A stretch of 8,480 bases of DNA from an uncultured Xanthobacteraceae bacterium (GCA_955652195.1 CATPBC010000377.1:1-8480), one strand, 5' to 3'. Counted from the stretch's first letter, positions 1-6,446 are shown. The notes: generated by a model from the sequence alone, not told the origin. Numbers and translations: made by a program.

Positions 1-861
1 TACCGCCAGCATTTGAACCTACATATCCTGCCGCGGATCGGCCCGGTTAAGCTGTCGCGCCTAACGGCCCCGGTCGTGAGTGCGTTCCGCGACCAACTGC
101 TCGACGATGGGCGGTCCCGTGACATGACCCGACGTGTTCTCGCTTCCTTGGCGGCCCTCGTCGGTGAGGCGCAGACGCGCGGTTTGGTGGCAGTCAACAA
201 CGTGCGTGCCGTCGCGAAAGTCAAACGGGGAAGGCGTACCGAAATGCGGCTCGCGATGCCTACCCAGGATGAGCTGAAGGCCATCGTTGACGCAACACCG
301 GATCAACACCGTGCACTGATCCTCACCGCCTTGCTTGCTGGATTACGCGCTTCCGAGCTGCGCGGTCTTTTGTGGGGGGACGTTGATCTCAAGCGCGGCG
401 AGATCCATGTCCGCCGCCGAGTCGACCGATTCAACACGTTTGGGTCGCCAAAATCGAAAGCCGGTGCGCGCACGATCCCGATCAGCCCGCTCCTGTCGAA
501 CACGCTGAAAGGGTGGCGGCTCGCCTGTCCAAACGGCGAACTCGATCTGGTATTCCCAAACGGCGCTGGTCGGGTCGAAAACCATGGCAATCTTCTGGCG
601 CGCATCTTCTGGCCAATCCAGATCGCGGCCGGCGTCGTGGTCATGAAAGACGGCATTCCCGACGCCAAGTATTCGCTGCACGCACTACGCCACGCCTGCG
701 CCGCGCTGTGGATTGCGCAAGGCTTCGGACCGAAGCGGATCCAAACAATGATGGGACACTCATCGATCACGCAGACCTTCGATCGGTACGGGTATCTGTT
801 CGAGGCACGCGAAGCCGACAGCGTGGCGATGGAAGAGATCGCAGCAAAGCTTGTCGATTAA
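1..861 (+). CDS. Tyrosine recombinase/phage-type integrase, 5' end outside window
   Basis: Site-specific recombinase that would integrate or excise a mobile element at a tRNA gene. The frame is open from base 1, so the gene starts upstream; 286 residues are visible and roughly 100 N-terminal residues are probably missing compared with usual integrases of about 390. Window residues 1-75 are the end of the SAM-like core-binding domain (starting YRQHLNLHILPRIG); residues 85-286 are the catalytic domain. All catalytic positions appear intact: R116 (in AGLRASEL), K153 (in SPKSKAGART), H227 and R230 (HALR), H253 (MMGHSS) and nucleophile Y263 (FDRYGYLF). It reads toward a tRNA-Met gene whose 3' end lies about 200 bases downstream, the arrangement expected at the edge of an integrated island. 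Family assignment is firm; the identity of the element is unknown because its body lies outside the window. Confidence 0.95.
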   Translation, partial: YRQHLNLHILPRIGPVKLSRLTAPVVSAFRDQLLDDGRSRDMTRRVLASLAALVGEAQTRGLVAVNNVRAVAKVKRGRRTEMRLAMPTQDELKAIVDATPDQHRALILTALLAGLRASELRGLLWGDVDLKRGEIHVRRRVDRFNTFGSPKSKAGARTIPISPLLSNTLKGWRLACPNGELDLVFPNGAGRVENHGNLLARIFWPIQIAAGVVVMKDGIPDAKYSLHALRHACAALWIAQGFGPKRIQTMMGHSSITQTFDRYGYLFEAREADSVAMEEIAAKLVD

Positions 862-916
862 AGCGACTCGAGATTCGCACATCCGCACATTTTCAGTTAG
901 GACAATGCGCGAACCA

Positions 917-999
917 CGTTGCATCCGCGTTGCATGTAATATCCGGTAACGAATAGTAACCATTGAAGACAAAGGGTTTTTCTCGGTAACGCATGCAAC
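917..999. repeat. Cluster of short direct and inverted repeats beside the integrase
   Basis: The 202 bases between the integrase stop and the tRNA contain no convincing gene but hold nested short repeats. CGTTGCAT occurs at 917-924 and 928-935 (11-base period). CGGTAACG occurs at 944-951 and 984-991. GTTGCATG (929-936) is the exact inverted complement of CATGCAAC (992-999). Their place between an integrase and its likely tRNA target suits arm-type integrase or excisionase binding sites, but that role is inferred. Confidence 0.45.
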
Positions 1000-1063
1000 A
1001 CAATTCGGCTGCCCGAGTTCCCGCATCGTTCCAACTAATTGCTTGATGCAAAAGTAAAATTTT

Positions 1064-1140
1064 TGGTAGCGGAGGACGGATTTGAACCGCCGACACACGG
1101 ATTATGATTCCGCTGCTCTAACCAGCTGAGCTACTCCGCC
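1064..1140 (-). tRNA. tRNA-Met (CAT anticodon), elongator type
   Basis: A complete 77-nt cloverleaf with encoded CCA. The acceptor is GGCGGAG paired with CTCCGCT, with a G1-U72 wobble. The D arm has GCTC/GAGC around AGCTGGTTA. The anticodon stem GCGGA/TCCGT encloses loop ATCATAA, giving anticodon CAT. The variable loop is GTGTC, and the T arm is GGCGG-TTCAAAT-CCGTC. It lacks the GGG/CCC anticodon stem of initiator tRNA, so it is an elongator type. A CAT anticodon could also be a lysidine-modified tRNA-Ile2, but the body resembles rhizobial elongator tRNA-Met. Its 3' end faces the integrase, so it is the likely attachment site. Confidence 0.93.
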
Positions 1141-1218
1141 CCAACCTTTGCGGCGCAGATAACGCCAACGTCCCGGCTGCGCCTCGCCGTGGCTGTTGCG
1201 GCCCACGACGCATGGCCC

Positions 1219-1235
1219 TGTGCGTAGGACGCACA
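1219..1235. repeat. Perfect 7-bp inverted repeat
   Basis: TGTGCGT and ACGCACA flank a 3-base centre, AGG. It lies in the 283-base gap between the tRNA gene and the ABC transporter start, about 80 bases upstream of the 5' end of the tRNA. It could be a small hairpin or an operator. Apart from this and the weak promoter nearby, nothing else is recognised in the gap. Confidence 0.3.
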
Positions 1236-1288
1236 TTTATGACAGCCGGAGCAGCTTTCCAAGCAGGATTCTCGCCGCCGCGCCAGAA

Positions 1289-1318
1289 TTGCTTCCGGCT
1301 CAGGCCCGCCTTTATGCT
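1289..1318 (+). promoter_or_regulatory. Possible promoter for the ABC transporter gene
   Basis: TTGCTT (1289-1294) and TATGCT (1313-1318) are separated by 18 bases, a weak match to a housekeeping -35/-10 pair. A transcript starting near 1325 would include the short ORF at 1342 and the exporter gene. This rests on hexamer resemblance only. Confidence 0.25.
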
Positions 1319-1341
1319 ATTGAAAATTAAAGAGGTCTTGA

Positions 1342-1437
1342 ATGGGTATCCGTGCGTGGCGGGGGCCAGCTACAGCCGGGTCGCTTGGCAGGAATAGACG
1401 CGGCAAGCAGCAGCATCGATCCGATGAACAAGCCTGA
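1342..1437 (+). CDS. Possible 31-residue leader ORF overlapping the exporter start
   Basis: ATG at 1342 is preceded by AGAGGT (1331-1336) at 5 bases, the best ribosome-binding site in this stretch. The ORF encodes an arginine-rich peptide (MGIRAWRGPATAG at its start) and ends at TGA 1435-1437, so it overlaps the exporter's proposed ATG at 1424 by 14 bases. The layout would allow translational coupling. No family is recognised and it may be spurious; alternatively, the SD-like sequence may serve the GTG at 1352 in the exporter frame. Confidence 0.2.
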   Translation: MGIRAWRGPATAGSLGRNRRGKQQHRSDEQA

Positions 1438-3220
1438 CCTACCCGTTTCCGAGCTGGCGAAATCCGGTCTGGCAAACTCCGATCTGGTGAAGCAGGCGAT
1501 CGCATTCGTCGAAGACTTCACGGCTTTCGCCGGTCTCAACGGCGTCTGGGCGGCGGCGCTCGCCGTGATTGCCGCAGCGTTCGAAGGTATCGGTCTCCTC
1601 CTCCTTGTGCCGCTGTTGTCGATCGTCACCGCGGCGGACGCCGGCGCCGGTTGGACTCACAGATTCGTTGCGCAGGCACTCGACGCTATCGGCGCACAGA
1701 CGCGGACCGCGCAACTGTCGGTGCTGCTCGGCTTGTTTGCGGTGCTGGTCGTCATCCGGGCCATCTTTGTTGCACGCCGCAACATAACGCTGGCGCAGCT
1801 CGAGGCCGGTTTCGTCGAAACGGTCCGTGGCCGCCTCGCCCGTCGGCTCGCTGCCGCGCCCTGGCCGGTGGTGTCGCGCTTGCAGCACGCCCGCGTCACG
1901 CATCTGGTGAGCGGCGACATCCACCGGGTCGGCGCCGCAACGCATTATATGGTGCAGTTCGCTGCGACGGTGATCGTCATTCTCGCTCAGATCGTCATCG
2001 CGTTTTTGCTGGCGCCGTTGCTGACCGCCGTGGCGCTTTTTCTGATCGCCATCGGCGCAGCTGTAGGTTTGATAATGTTGCGCCGGGCCCACGATTTCGG
2101 CGAGCAGCTCAGCCGCATGGGCATTGCGCTCATGCACGAGACGACGCAATTCCTCGGCGGTCTGAAGCTCGCTGCCGGGCAAAACCGCCAAGCCAGTTTC
2201 CTTGCTGAATTTCAGGACAGCCTCGCCGGACTCAAGCGCGAGCAACTGGCGTATATTCGTCAGCAAAACCGCAATCGCCTGGCCGTAACCATTATTGCGG
2301 GATTTGTCGGTGCCTTGACCGCCTTTGTCGGCCTCGTGTTTTTCGACATGCAGCCCGCGGTCATTCTCACAATGTTATTGATCTTTGCCCGCATCTCCGG
2401 ACCGGCGATGCAAATGAGCCAGACGCTGCAGGAGTTTGCCAGCATGCTGCCCGCGCATGCGGAATTTCTCCAGCTTGAACGCGACCTTCCGGCCCCGGAG
2501 CTGCCCGCCGATCAGACCGTCGTGGCGATCGTGCCCGACACCATCGTGTTTCGCGATGTCAGCTTTCATTACGATCGATCCGGTCAACCGGGCGCTGGGA
2601 TCGAGGGCCTCGATCTGACCATCGCGCCGGGGACATTCCTTGGCGTGAGCGGGCCGACTGGCGCCGGCAAGAGCACATTCGCCGATCTACTGATCGGATT
2701 GCTCGAACCGGATTCCGGCGAGATTACAGTCGGCGGCACGCGGCTGCGCGGCGCGGCCGGCGTCAAATGGAGGGATCACGTCAGCTATGTCGTGCAAGAC
2801 CCGTATTTGTTCCGCGACACAATTCGGCGCAACCTGCTGTGGGCGAACCCGCGAGCGAGCGAGGTCGAAATCTGGGACGCACTCGTCATTGCCGAAGCCG
2901 CCGCGTTTGTCGATCGTTTGAAAGACGGACTCGACACGGTTCTCGGCGAACGTGGCGTGCTGATTTCCGGCGGCGAACGCCAGCGGCTGTGCCTCGCCCG
3001 CGCGGCGCTGCGGCGGCCTTGGCTGTTCGTGCTGGACGAAGCTACCAGCGCGATTGACGTCGCGACCGAACACAAAATCCTCAAGCGCATGCTCGATCTC
3101 GATCCGCGGCCGACCATCGTGATGATCGCACATCGTGACCAGAGTCTGGCCTATTGCGACCGCGTGTTACGGTTCGAAAACGGCAGATTTGTCACCGACG
3201 AATCGCCAGTGACGGTATAG
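1424..3220 (+). CDS. ABC exporter half-transporter (fused membrane and ATPase domains)
   Basis: A 598-residue type IV ABC half-transporter that would work as a homodimer in the inner membrane, using ATP to export a substrate. The membrane domain spans about residues 40-340, with hydrophobic stretches near 40-68, 98-118, 177-220 and 287-325. The nucleotide-binding domain covers about 372-595: A-loop Tyr383, Walker A GPTGAGKST (410-418), Q-loop Q458 (VVQDPYLF), signature ISGGERQ (514-520, Ile instead of the usual Leu), Walker B LFVLDEAT (534-541) and switch His570. All catalytic positions are present. The start is uncertain: ATG 1424 has no clear Shine-Dalgarno sequence, and an in-frame GTG at 1352 would add 24 residues. 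The substrate cannot be told from sequence; no adaptor or outer-membrane partner lies nearby, so a lipid, peptide or polysaccharide remains possible. Confidence 0.92.
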   Translation: MNKPDLPVSELAKSGLANSDLVKQAIAFVEDFTAFAGLNGVWAAALAVIAAAFEGIGLLLLVPLLSIVTAADAGAGWTHRFVAQALDAIGAQTRTAQLSVLLGLFAVLVVIRAIFVARRNITLAQLEAGFVETVRGRLARRLAAAPWPVVSRLQHARVTHLVSGDIHRVGAATHYMVQFAATVIVILAQIVIAFLLAPLLTAVALFLIAIGAAVGLIMLRRAHDFGEQLSRMGIALMHETTQFLGGLKLAAGQNRQASFLAEFQDSLAGLKREQLAYIRQQNRNRLAVTIIAGFVGALTAFVGLVFFDMQPAVILTMLLIFARISGPAMQMSQTLQEFASMLPAHAEFLQLERDLPAPELPADQTVVAIVPDTIVFRDVSFHYDRSGQPGAGIEGLDLTIAPGTFLGVSGPTGAGKSTFADLLIGLLEPDSGEITVGGTRLRGAAGVKWRDHVSYVVQDPYLFRDTIRRNLLWANPRASEVEIWDALVIAEAAAFVDRLKDGLDTVLGERGVLISGGERQRLCLARAALRRPWLFVLDEATSAIDVATEHKILKRMLDLDPRPTIVMIAHRDQSLAYCDRVLRFENGRFVTDESPVTV

Positions 3221-3340
3221 ACCGCGGCACGGCCATGGCTTGGACGGCTTGGCAATCCCACCGCAACGCTTACATGTGCAGAAGGCGCCCGGCTTGAGCG
3301 GTTTAACTGCTCGTGCCTAAGCGGCGGACAGGAGAGCACG

Positions 3341-3718
3341 ATGAAGCGCAGCGTCATTCTAGCGGGACTTGCGGCACTGTTTGTGACCGCTTGGCTGTGC
3401 ACATCGCCCCATGCGATGGCCCGCACGCCGTTCGACGGCGCGTGGAGCGTGCTGATAGTCACTGATCGCGGCACATGCGATCGCGCCTATCGCTATGCGC
3501 TGCGGATCGCCGACGGCCGGGTCACTTACGACGATCCATCATTCAGCGTGTCCGGCGTCGTCGAGTCTTCCGGCCGTGTCCGCGTCGGCGTGAGCGCCGG
3601 CGGACAGTCGGCGAGCGGTTACGGCCGGCTCAGCGGCGATTATGGCGAAGGGTCGTGGAGCGGCCGGTCGACGACTTCGCAATGTTCTGGGCATTGGCAA
3701 GCCGAGCGCCGCGGCTAA
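3341..3718 (+). CDS. Small secreted protein with two cysteines, function unknown
   Basis: A 125-residue protein with a clear Sec signal peptide: KR at residues 2-3, a hydrophobic core at about 5-20, and an AMA cleavage motif at 25-27. The mature part is about 98 residues, rich in Gly, Ser and Arg. It begins with FDGAWSVLIVTDRGTCDRAY and ends with QCSGHWQAERRG; C46 and C115 are the only mature cysteines and could form a disulfide in the periplasm. Alternating short hydrophobic and Gly/Ser stretches suggest a small beta-rich fold. AGGAG at 3330-3334 sits 6 bases before the ATG, which fixes the start. I recall similar short secreted proteins in Bradyrhizobiaceae, some carrying doubtful toxin-like names; I see no basis for a toxin function. 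The neighbouring exporter is on the same strand about 120 bases upstream, with no clear terminator between. Confidence 0.85.
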   Translation: MKRSVILAGLAALFVTAWLCTSPHAMARTPFDGAWSVLIVTDRGTCDRAYRYALRIADGRVTYDDPSFSVSGVVESSGRVRVGVSAGGQSASGYGRLSGDYGEGSWSGRSTTSQCSGHWQAERRG

Positions 3719-4369
3719 TCAATTCGTTTTCGACTTCCGCGCAAACCGGATCAGCGAAAAATGACCGAGCGGCGGCATTTCCCGCCGTTCGATGAGCTCG
3801 ATACCGCCATGGCGCGTCGCCCATTTGGCAAGCCGCTGCCAGCCGAATTCCGGGCGCCAGCCGAGCCGGCGCGCAAGCGGAGCGAATGATTTCTCGCAGA
3901 CCGCGCGCAGGCCGGTTTCGGCGCCGAGATGATTCACCAAGACGATTTCGCCGCCGGGTTTGGTGACGCGGGCAAACTCATCGAGTGTCGCCTCGGGGTC
4001 GGGCACCGCGGTGATGACATATTGCGCTACCACGACATCGAAGGCAGCCTCCGCAAAGCCGAGGTGCTGCGCATCCATGACCGCGAGCCCGTCGATATTG
4101 CCGAGCCGATGTTCGGCTACGCGTACTTTGGCTTTGCGCAGCATCGGCGCCGAAAGATCGACCCCGACGAGCCGGTTCGCCGCGGAATAACCCGGCAGCG
4201 ACAGCCCAGTACCGACGCCGACCTCGAGGATCCGGCCGCCGATGCGCTCCGCTGCAGCAATCGCCGCCTGGCGCCCGCGCTCGAATACGGCGCCGAAGAC
4301 GAAGTCGTAGACCGGCGCCCAACGCGCATAGGCCTTAGCGACGGCCACTTTGTCGAATTGGTCGGCCAT
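3719..4369 (-). CDS. pmtA: Phosphatidylethanolamine N-methyltransferase, Rhodobacter-type PmtA
   Basis: Class I SAM-dependent methyltransferase of 216 residues, expected to methylate phosphatidylethanolamine stepwise to phosphatidylcholine at the inner membrane face. Motif I LEVGVGTG is at 48-55, the SAM-ribose acidic residue is D71 in VGVDLS, and a motif IV region reads FDVVVAQYVIT (110-120). The segments VPDPEATLDEFARV, KPGGEIVLVNHLGAETGL and LGWRPEF, and the C-terminal PPLGHFSLIRF, resemble the Rhodobacter sphaeroides-type PmtA rather than the Sinorhizobium-type enzyme. ATG 4369 was chosen because it gives a family-like N-terminus; ATG 4408 or TTG 4417 would add 13 or 16 residues, and none has a strong Shine-Dalgarno sequence. 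It follows mnmA on the same strand after about 78 bases. A related ubiquinone/menaquinone-type methyltransferase is the main alternative. Confidence 0.87.
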   Translation of the reverse strand: MADQFDKVAVAKAYARWAPVYDFVFGAVFERGRQAAIAAAERIGGRILEVGVGTGLSLPGYSAANRLVGVDLSAPMLRKAKVRVAEHRLGNIDGLAVMDAQHLGFAEAAFDVVVAQYVITAVPDPEATLDEFARVTKPGGEIVLVNHLGAETGLRAVCEKSFAPLARRLGWRPEFGWQRLAKWATRHGGIELIERREMPPLGHFSLIRFARKSKTN

Positions 4370-4447
4370 GGCGGGGTTTAGAAAGGCATGCCGATAGGAT
4401 TTGACCATCGGCGGCAATCTTGCGCAATCGTCATGCGCCGCTCGACG

Positions 4448-5632
4448 TCATCTTGCGCCGGCCAGCGCCGCGGCGGCATTGCTCGTCGCTTGCGCCGATT
4501 GCGTGCCGGCGATAATGCCGCCGCCAAGGACACGCGCCTGGCCATCGGCCGCGTCGTAGAACACGCAGGCCTGTCCGGGCGACACGCCATCTTCGCCGCC
4601 AATCAACTCGACTTCGAAATCAGCCTCAGCATACCGGTGCAGCCAGGCGGCTTGCGGTGCGCGCGTCGAGCGGACCTTGACGTAGATTTCGGCGTGACGA
4701 TCGATTGCTTCGCTGATGGCGATATCGCCGAGCCAATTGACGTCGCGCAAGCGAATGCGGCTGGTCCGCAACGCTTCGCGCGAGCCGACCACGACCCGGC
4801 GCGACGCAGCGTCGAGGCGCACGACATAGAGCGGCGAACCCGCGGCAATGCCAAGTCCGCGCCGCTGACCCACGGTAAAATGAATGATGCCGTCATGATG
4901 GCCGAGCACGCGGCCGTCGAGATCGACGATCTCGCCAGGTCCGGCGGCGCCGGGACGCAGGCGTTCGATCACGTCGGCATAGCGACCGCTCGGCACGAAG
5001 CAGATGTCCTGGCTGTCCTGCTTGTCGGCAACGGCGAGGCCGAAGCGCCGCGCCAGTTCGCGCGTCTCCGCCTTGGTCTGATCGCCGAGCGGGAAACGCA
5101 ACAGATCGAGCTGCGCGCGCGTCGTGGCGAACAGAAAGTAGCTCTGGTCTCGCTCCGTCTCGCGGGCGCGGTAGAGCGCCCGGCCGCCATCCGGCAATCG
5201 GCGCGAGGCGACATAATGGCCGGTCGCCAGCACGGCGGCGCCGAGTTCGCGCGCAGTCGCCAACAGATCGCGGAATTTGATCGCCTGGTTGCACTCGACG
5301 CAGGGCACCGGGGTTTCTCCCGCGACATAGCTTTCCGCAAAGCGATCGATAACCGCTTCCTTGAAACGCTGTTCGTAATCGAGGACGTAATGCGGAATAC
5401 CAATCCGCGCGGCCACCGCCCGGGCATCGTGGATGTCGCGGCCGGCGCAGCATGCGCCCTTGCGATGGGTCGCCGCGCCATGATCGTAAAGCTGTAGCGT
5501 GATGCCGACGACATCGTAACCGGCCTCAGCCAGCAGCGCCGCGGTCACCGATGAATCGACGCCGCCCGACATGGCCACGACGACGCGCGTATCGGATGGA
5601 CGGCCTTCGATATCCAGCGTGTTCAGATCCAT
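4448..5632 (-). CDS. mnmA: tRNA-specific 2-thiouridylase MnmA
   Basis: A 394-residue ATP-dependent enzyme that replaces the C2 oxygen of wobble U34 in tRNA-Lys, -Glu and -Gln with sulfur, using a persulfide relayed from a cysteine desulfurase. The PP-loop SGGVDSS is at 22-28. The catalytic pair is C114 (in [10 protein letters not shown]) and C211 (in [13 protein letters not shown]). ATGHY (136-140) and [10 protein letters not shown] (252-261) are further family landmarks, and the C-terminal beta-barrel runs to about 375. Length fits alphaproteobacterial MnmA. ATG 5632 is preferred: the family region begins soon after, and AGGA lies 10 bases upstream inside a tandem repeat. The frame stays open back to ATG 5743, which would add a low-complexity 37-residue extension encoded mainly by those repeats. 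Transcribed divergently from sciP. Confidence 0.96.
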   Translation of the reverse strand: MDLNTLDIEGRPSDTRVVVAMSGGVDSSVTAALLAEAGYDVVGITLQLYDHGAATHRKGACCAGRDIHDARAVAARIGIPHYVLDYEQRFKEAVIDRFAESYVAGETPVPCVECNQAIKFRDLLATARELGAAVLATGHYVASRRLPDGGRALYRARETERDQSYFLFATTRAQLDLLRFPLGDQTKAETRELARRFGLAVADKQDSQDICFVPSGRYADVIERLRPGAAGPGEIVDLDGRVLGHHDGIIHFTVGQRRGLGIAAGSPLYVVRLDAASRRVVVGSREALRTSRIRLRDVNWLGDIAISEAIDRHAEIYVKVRSTRAPQAAWLHRYAEADFEVELIGGEDGVSPGQACVFYDAADGQARVLGGGIIAGTQSAQATSNAAAALAGAR

Positions 5633-5640
5633 TGGTGGAA

Positions 5641-5710
5641 GGTCCTGGGCGAAAGATCCTGGGCAGAAGATCCTGGCAGCAAATCCTTGGCAAAAGGTCC
5701 TGGGCAGCAA
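5641..5710. repeat. Five degenerate 14-base tandem repeats in the mnmA leader
   Basis: Units on the plus strand are GGTCCTGGGCGAAA (5641-5654), GATCCTGGGCAGAA (5655-5668), GATCCTGGCAGCAA (5669-5682), ATCCTTGGCAAAA (5683-5695, one base short) and GGTCCTGGGCAGCAA (5696-5710, one base long). Read on the mnmA strand, every unit contains AGGA, so the mRNA leader carries a ladder of five Shine-Dalgarno-like cores. The one nearest the gene (5643-5646) is 10 bases from the ATG. A small GCAGC/GCTGC hairpin (5704-5717) closes the far end. Confidence 0.8.
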
Positions 5711-5773
5711 GCGCTGCAAAAGCCCCCGCGGCGGGATTCGCATCTACCCGCCAAGTGGCCGTGGCCTCGCCTT

Positions 5774-5779
5774 ACTATA
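5774..5779 (-). promoter_or_regulatory. Possible -10 element for mnmA
   Basis: The minus strand reads TATAGT here, five of six matches to TATAAT, with no good -35 at 16-18 bases. A start near 5767 would give a leader of about 135 bases that includes the tandem repeats. Weak support. Confidence 0.25.
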
Positions 5780-5847
5780 GGCGGCGCTGTCCCGCTCCGC
5801 CATTAGGTAACCAAGCGGGCGGAACCGGACAACCGGAACGGCAGCCA

Positions 5848-5862
5848 TTAACGGGACGATAA
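5848..5862. promoter_or_regulatory. CtrA-like box (distal) upstream of sciP
   Basis: TTAA-CGGGACG-ATAA has one mismatch to the TTAA-N7-TTAA consensus of the cell-cycle response regulator CtrA. It lies in the divergent mnmA-sciP region, about 140 bases upstream of the sciP start, and could act on either gene. Binding is inferred from the motif only. Confidence 0.4.
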
Positions 5863-5932
5863 GGCGACCGCCGCTGGCCCAGCCGGCGAATCGAATTCAT
5901 GGGCAGAAATGGCGCAAAACCTGCCATCCCGC

Positions 5933-5964
5933 TTAGCCAAATCTTAAGTCGCGCTCCGTAGATT
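5933..5964 (+). promoter_or_regulatory. Probable sciP promoter with proximal CtrA-like box
   Basis: TTAG-CCAAATC-TTAA (5933-5947) has one mismatch to the CtrA consensus. A -10-like TAGATT sits at 5959-5964; a -35 hexamer 17 bases upstream of it would fall at 5936-5941, inside the box. Overlap of box and -35 is the usual geometry of CtrA-activated promoters. Transcription would start near 5971, leaving a leader of about 30 bases before the sciP ATG at 6002. Apart from this, the distal box and the repeats nearer mnmA, the 369-base intergenic region shows nothing else I can name. Confidence 0.45.
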
Positions 5965-6001
5965 GGCCCTCTGTAGCGTTGTCGAGTTGGCGAGAGTAGC
6001 T

Positions 6002-6277
6002 ATGACTGAACCCCATCGCCCGAGGGTCAAGTATGTGATCGGGCCGGACGGTTCGCCCCTGACAGTTGCCGATTTGCCGGCTCCAGGGACGAAACGTTGG
6101 GTCATCCGCCGAAAAGCGGAAGTGGTTGCCGCTGTCCGTGGCGGATTGCTGTCGCTTGAAGAAGCGTGCAGCCGCTACACGTTGACAGTCGAAGAGTTTC
6201 TTTCCTGGCAATACTCCATCGATCAGCACGGCCTGGCCGGACTGCGCACGACGCGCATCCAGCAATATCGCCAGTAA
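6002..6277 (+). CDS. sciP: SciP-like CtrA antagonist (DUF1153 protein)
   Basis: A 91-residue helix-turn-helix protein matching the DUF1153 family, whose Caulobacter member SciP (also just over 90 residues) represses CtrA-activated genes after cell division. The N-terminus (VKYVIGPDGSPLTVADLPAP) is the family hallmark. Residues 32-75 hold the basic DNA-binding helices, with RWVIRRKAEVVAAVRGGLLS followed by EEACSRYTLTVEEFLSWQ. ATG 6002 was chosen because the family N-terminus begins there; GAGAG lies 5 bases upstream, and an in-frame TTG at 5963 would add 13 residues unlike the family. Two CtrA-like boxes lie upstream, consistent with the known CtrA-SciP feedback, though regulation here is inferred. 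The next gene, encoding a FlbD-type DNA-binding domain, is on the same strand. No clear terminator follows. Confidence 0.93.
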   Translation: MTEPHRPRVKYVIGPDGSPLTVADLPAPGTKRWVIRRKAEVVAAVRGGLLSLEEACSRYTLTVEEFLSWQYSIDQHGLAGLRTTRIQQYRQ

Positions 6278-6354
6278 CAGCCGCTTAGGCGATTCCTTTC
6301 AGCCGAGAAGCCGTCGCCGGGTGCGTAGCATCTGACCTCGGCGCGTAGCGCGTG

Positions 6355-6369
6355 TTAACCGGCTGCTAA
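6355..6369. promoter_or_regulatory. CtrA-like box upstream of the FlbD-like small gene
   Basis: TTAA-CCGGCTG-CTAA has one mismatch to TTAA-N7-TTAA, and its first half is TTAACC, the preferred half-site. It lies in the 169-base gap between sciP and the start at 6447. No convincing -10 element follows, so a promoter here is less certain than at sciP. The rest of the gap shows no remnant of receiver or AAA+ domain coding sequence. Confidence 0.38.
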
Positions 6370-6446
6370 CTATGACGTGGGCAAACCTTGCCGCGCACAA
6401 CTGTCGCCGGATGCGGCGCCGTTGGGCGGCAGGAGGCACGCCGGCT

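Noticed and set aside
1064..1140. Initiator tRNA-fMet
   Set aside because: The anticodon stem is GCGGA/TCCGT without the three consecutive G-C pairs of initiators, and the acceptor end has a G-U pair instead of the C1-A72 mismatch.
1439..2266. 275-codon minus-strand frame inside the ABC exporter gene
   Set aside because: It is antisense to a gene with clear transporter features, and its product is low-complexity and rich in Arg, Gln and Asp with no recognisable domain.
3221..3340. Terminator or promoter between the exporter and the secreted-protein gene
   Set aside because: No stable hairpin with a T run is visible, and the TTGGCA/TACATG pair is too weak in its -10 to call a promoter.
4388..5497. 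Long plus-strand open frame of 369 codons opposite mnmA
   Set aside because: It is the antisense shadow of mnmA, whose catalytic motifs are unmistakable; the plus frame shows no family features and a composition typical of GC-rich shadow frames.
5641..5710. CRISPR-like array
   Set aside because: The units are 13-15 bases and directly adjacent with no spacers, so this is a simple tandem repeat and not a CRISPR array.
6378..6391. Sigma-54-like promoter (TGGGCA then TTGC) before the FlbD-like gene
   Set aside because: The spacing between the -24 GG and -12 GC is one base short of the strict N10 needed, so it is not supported despite the tempting FlbD context.
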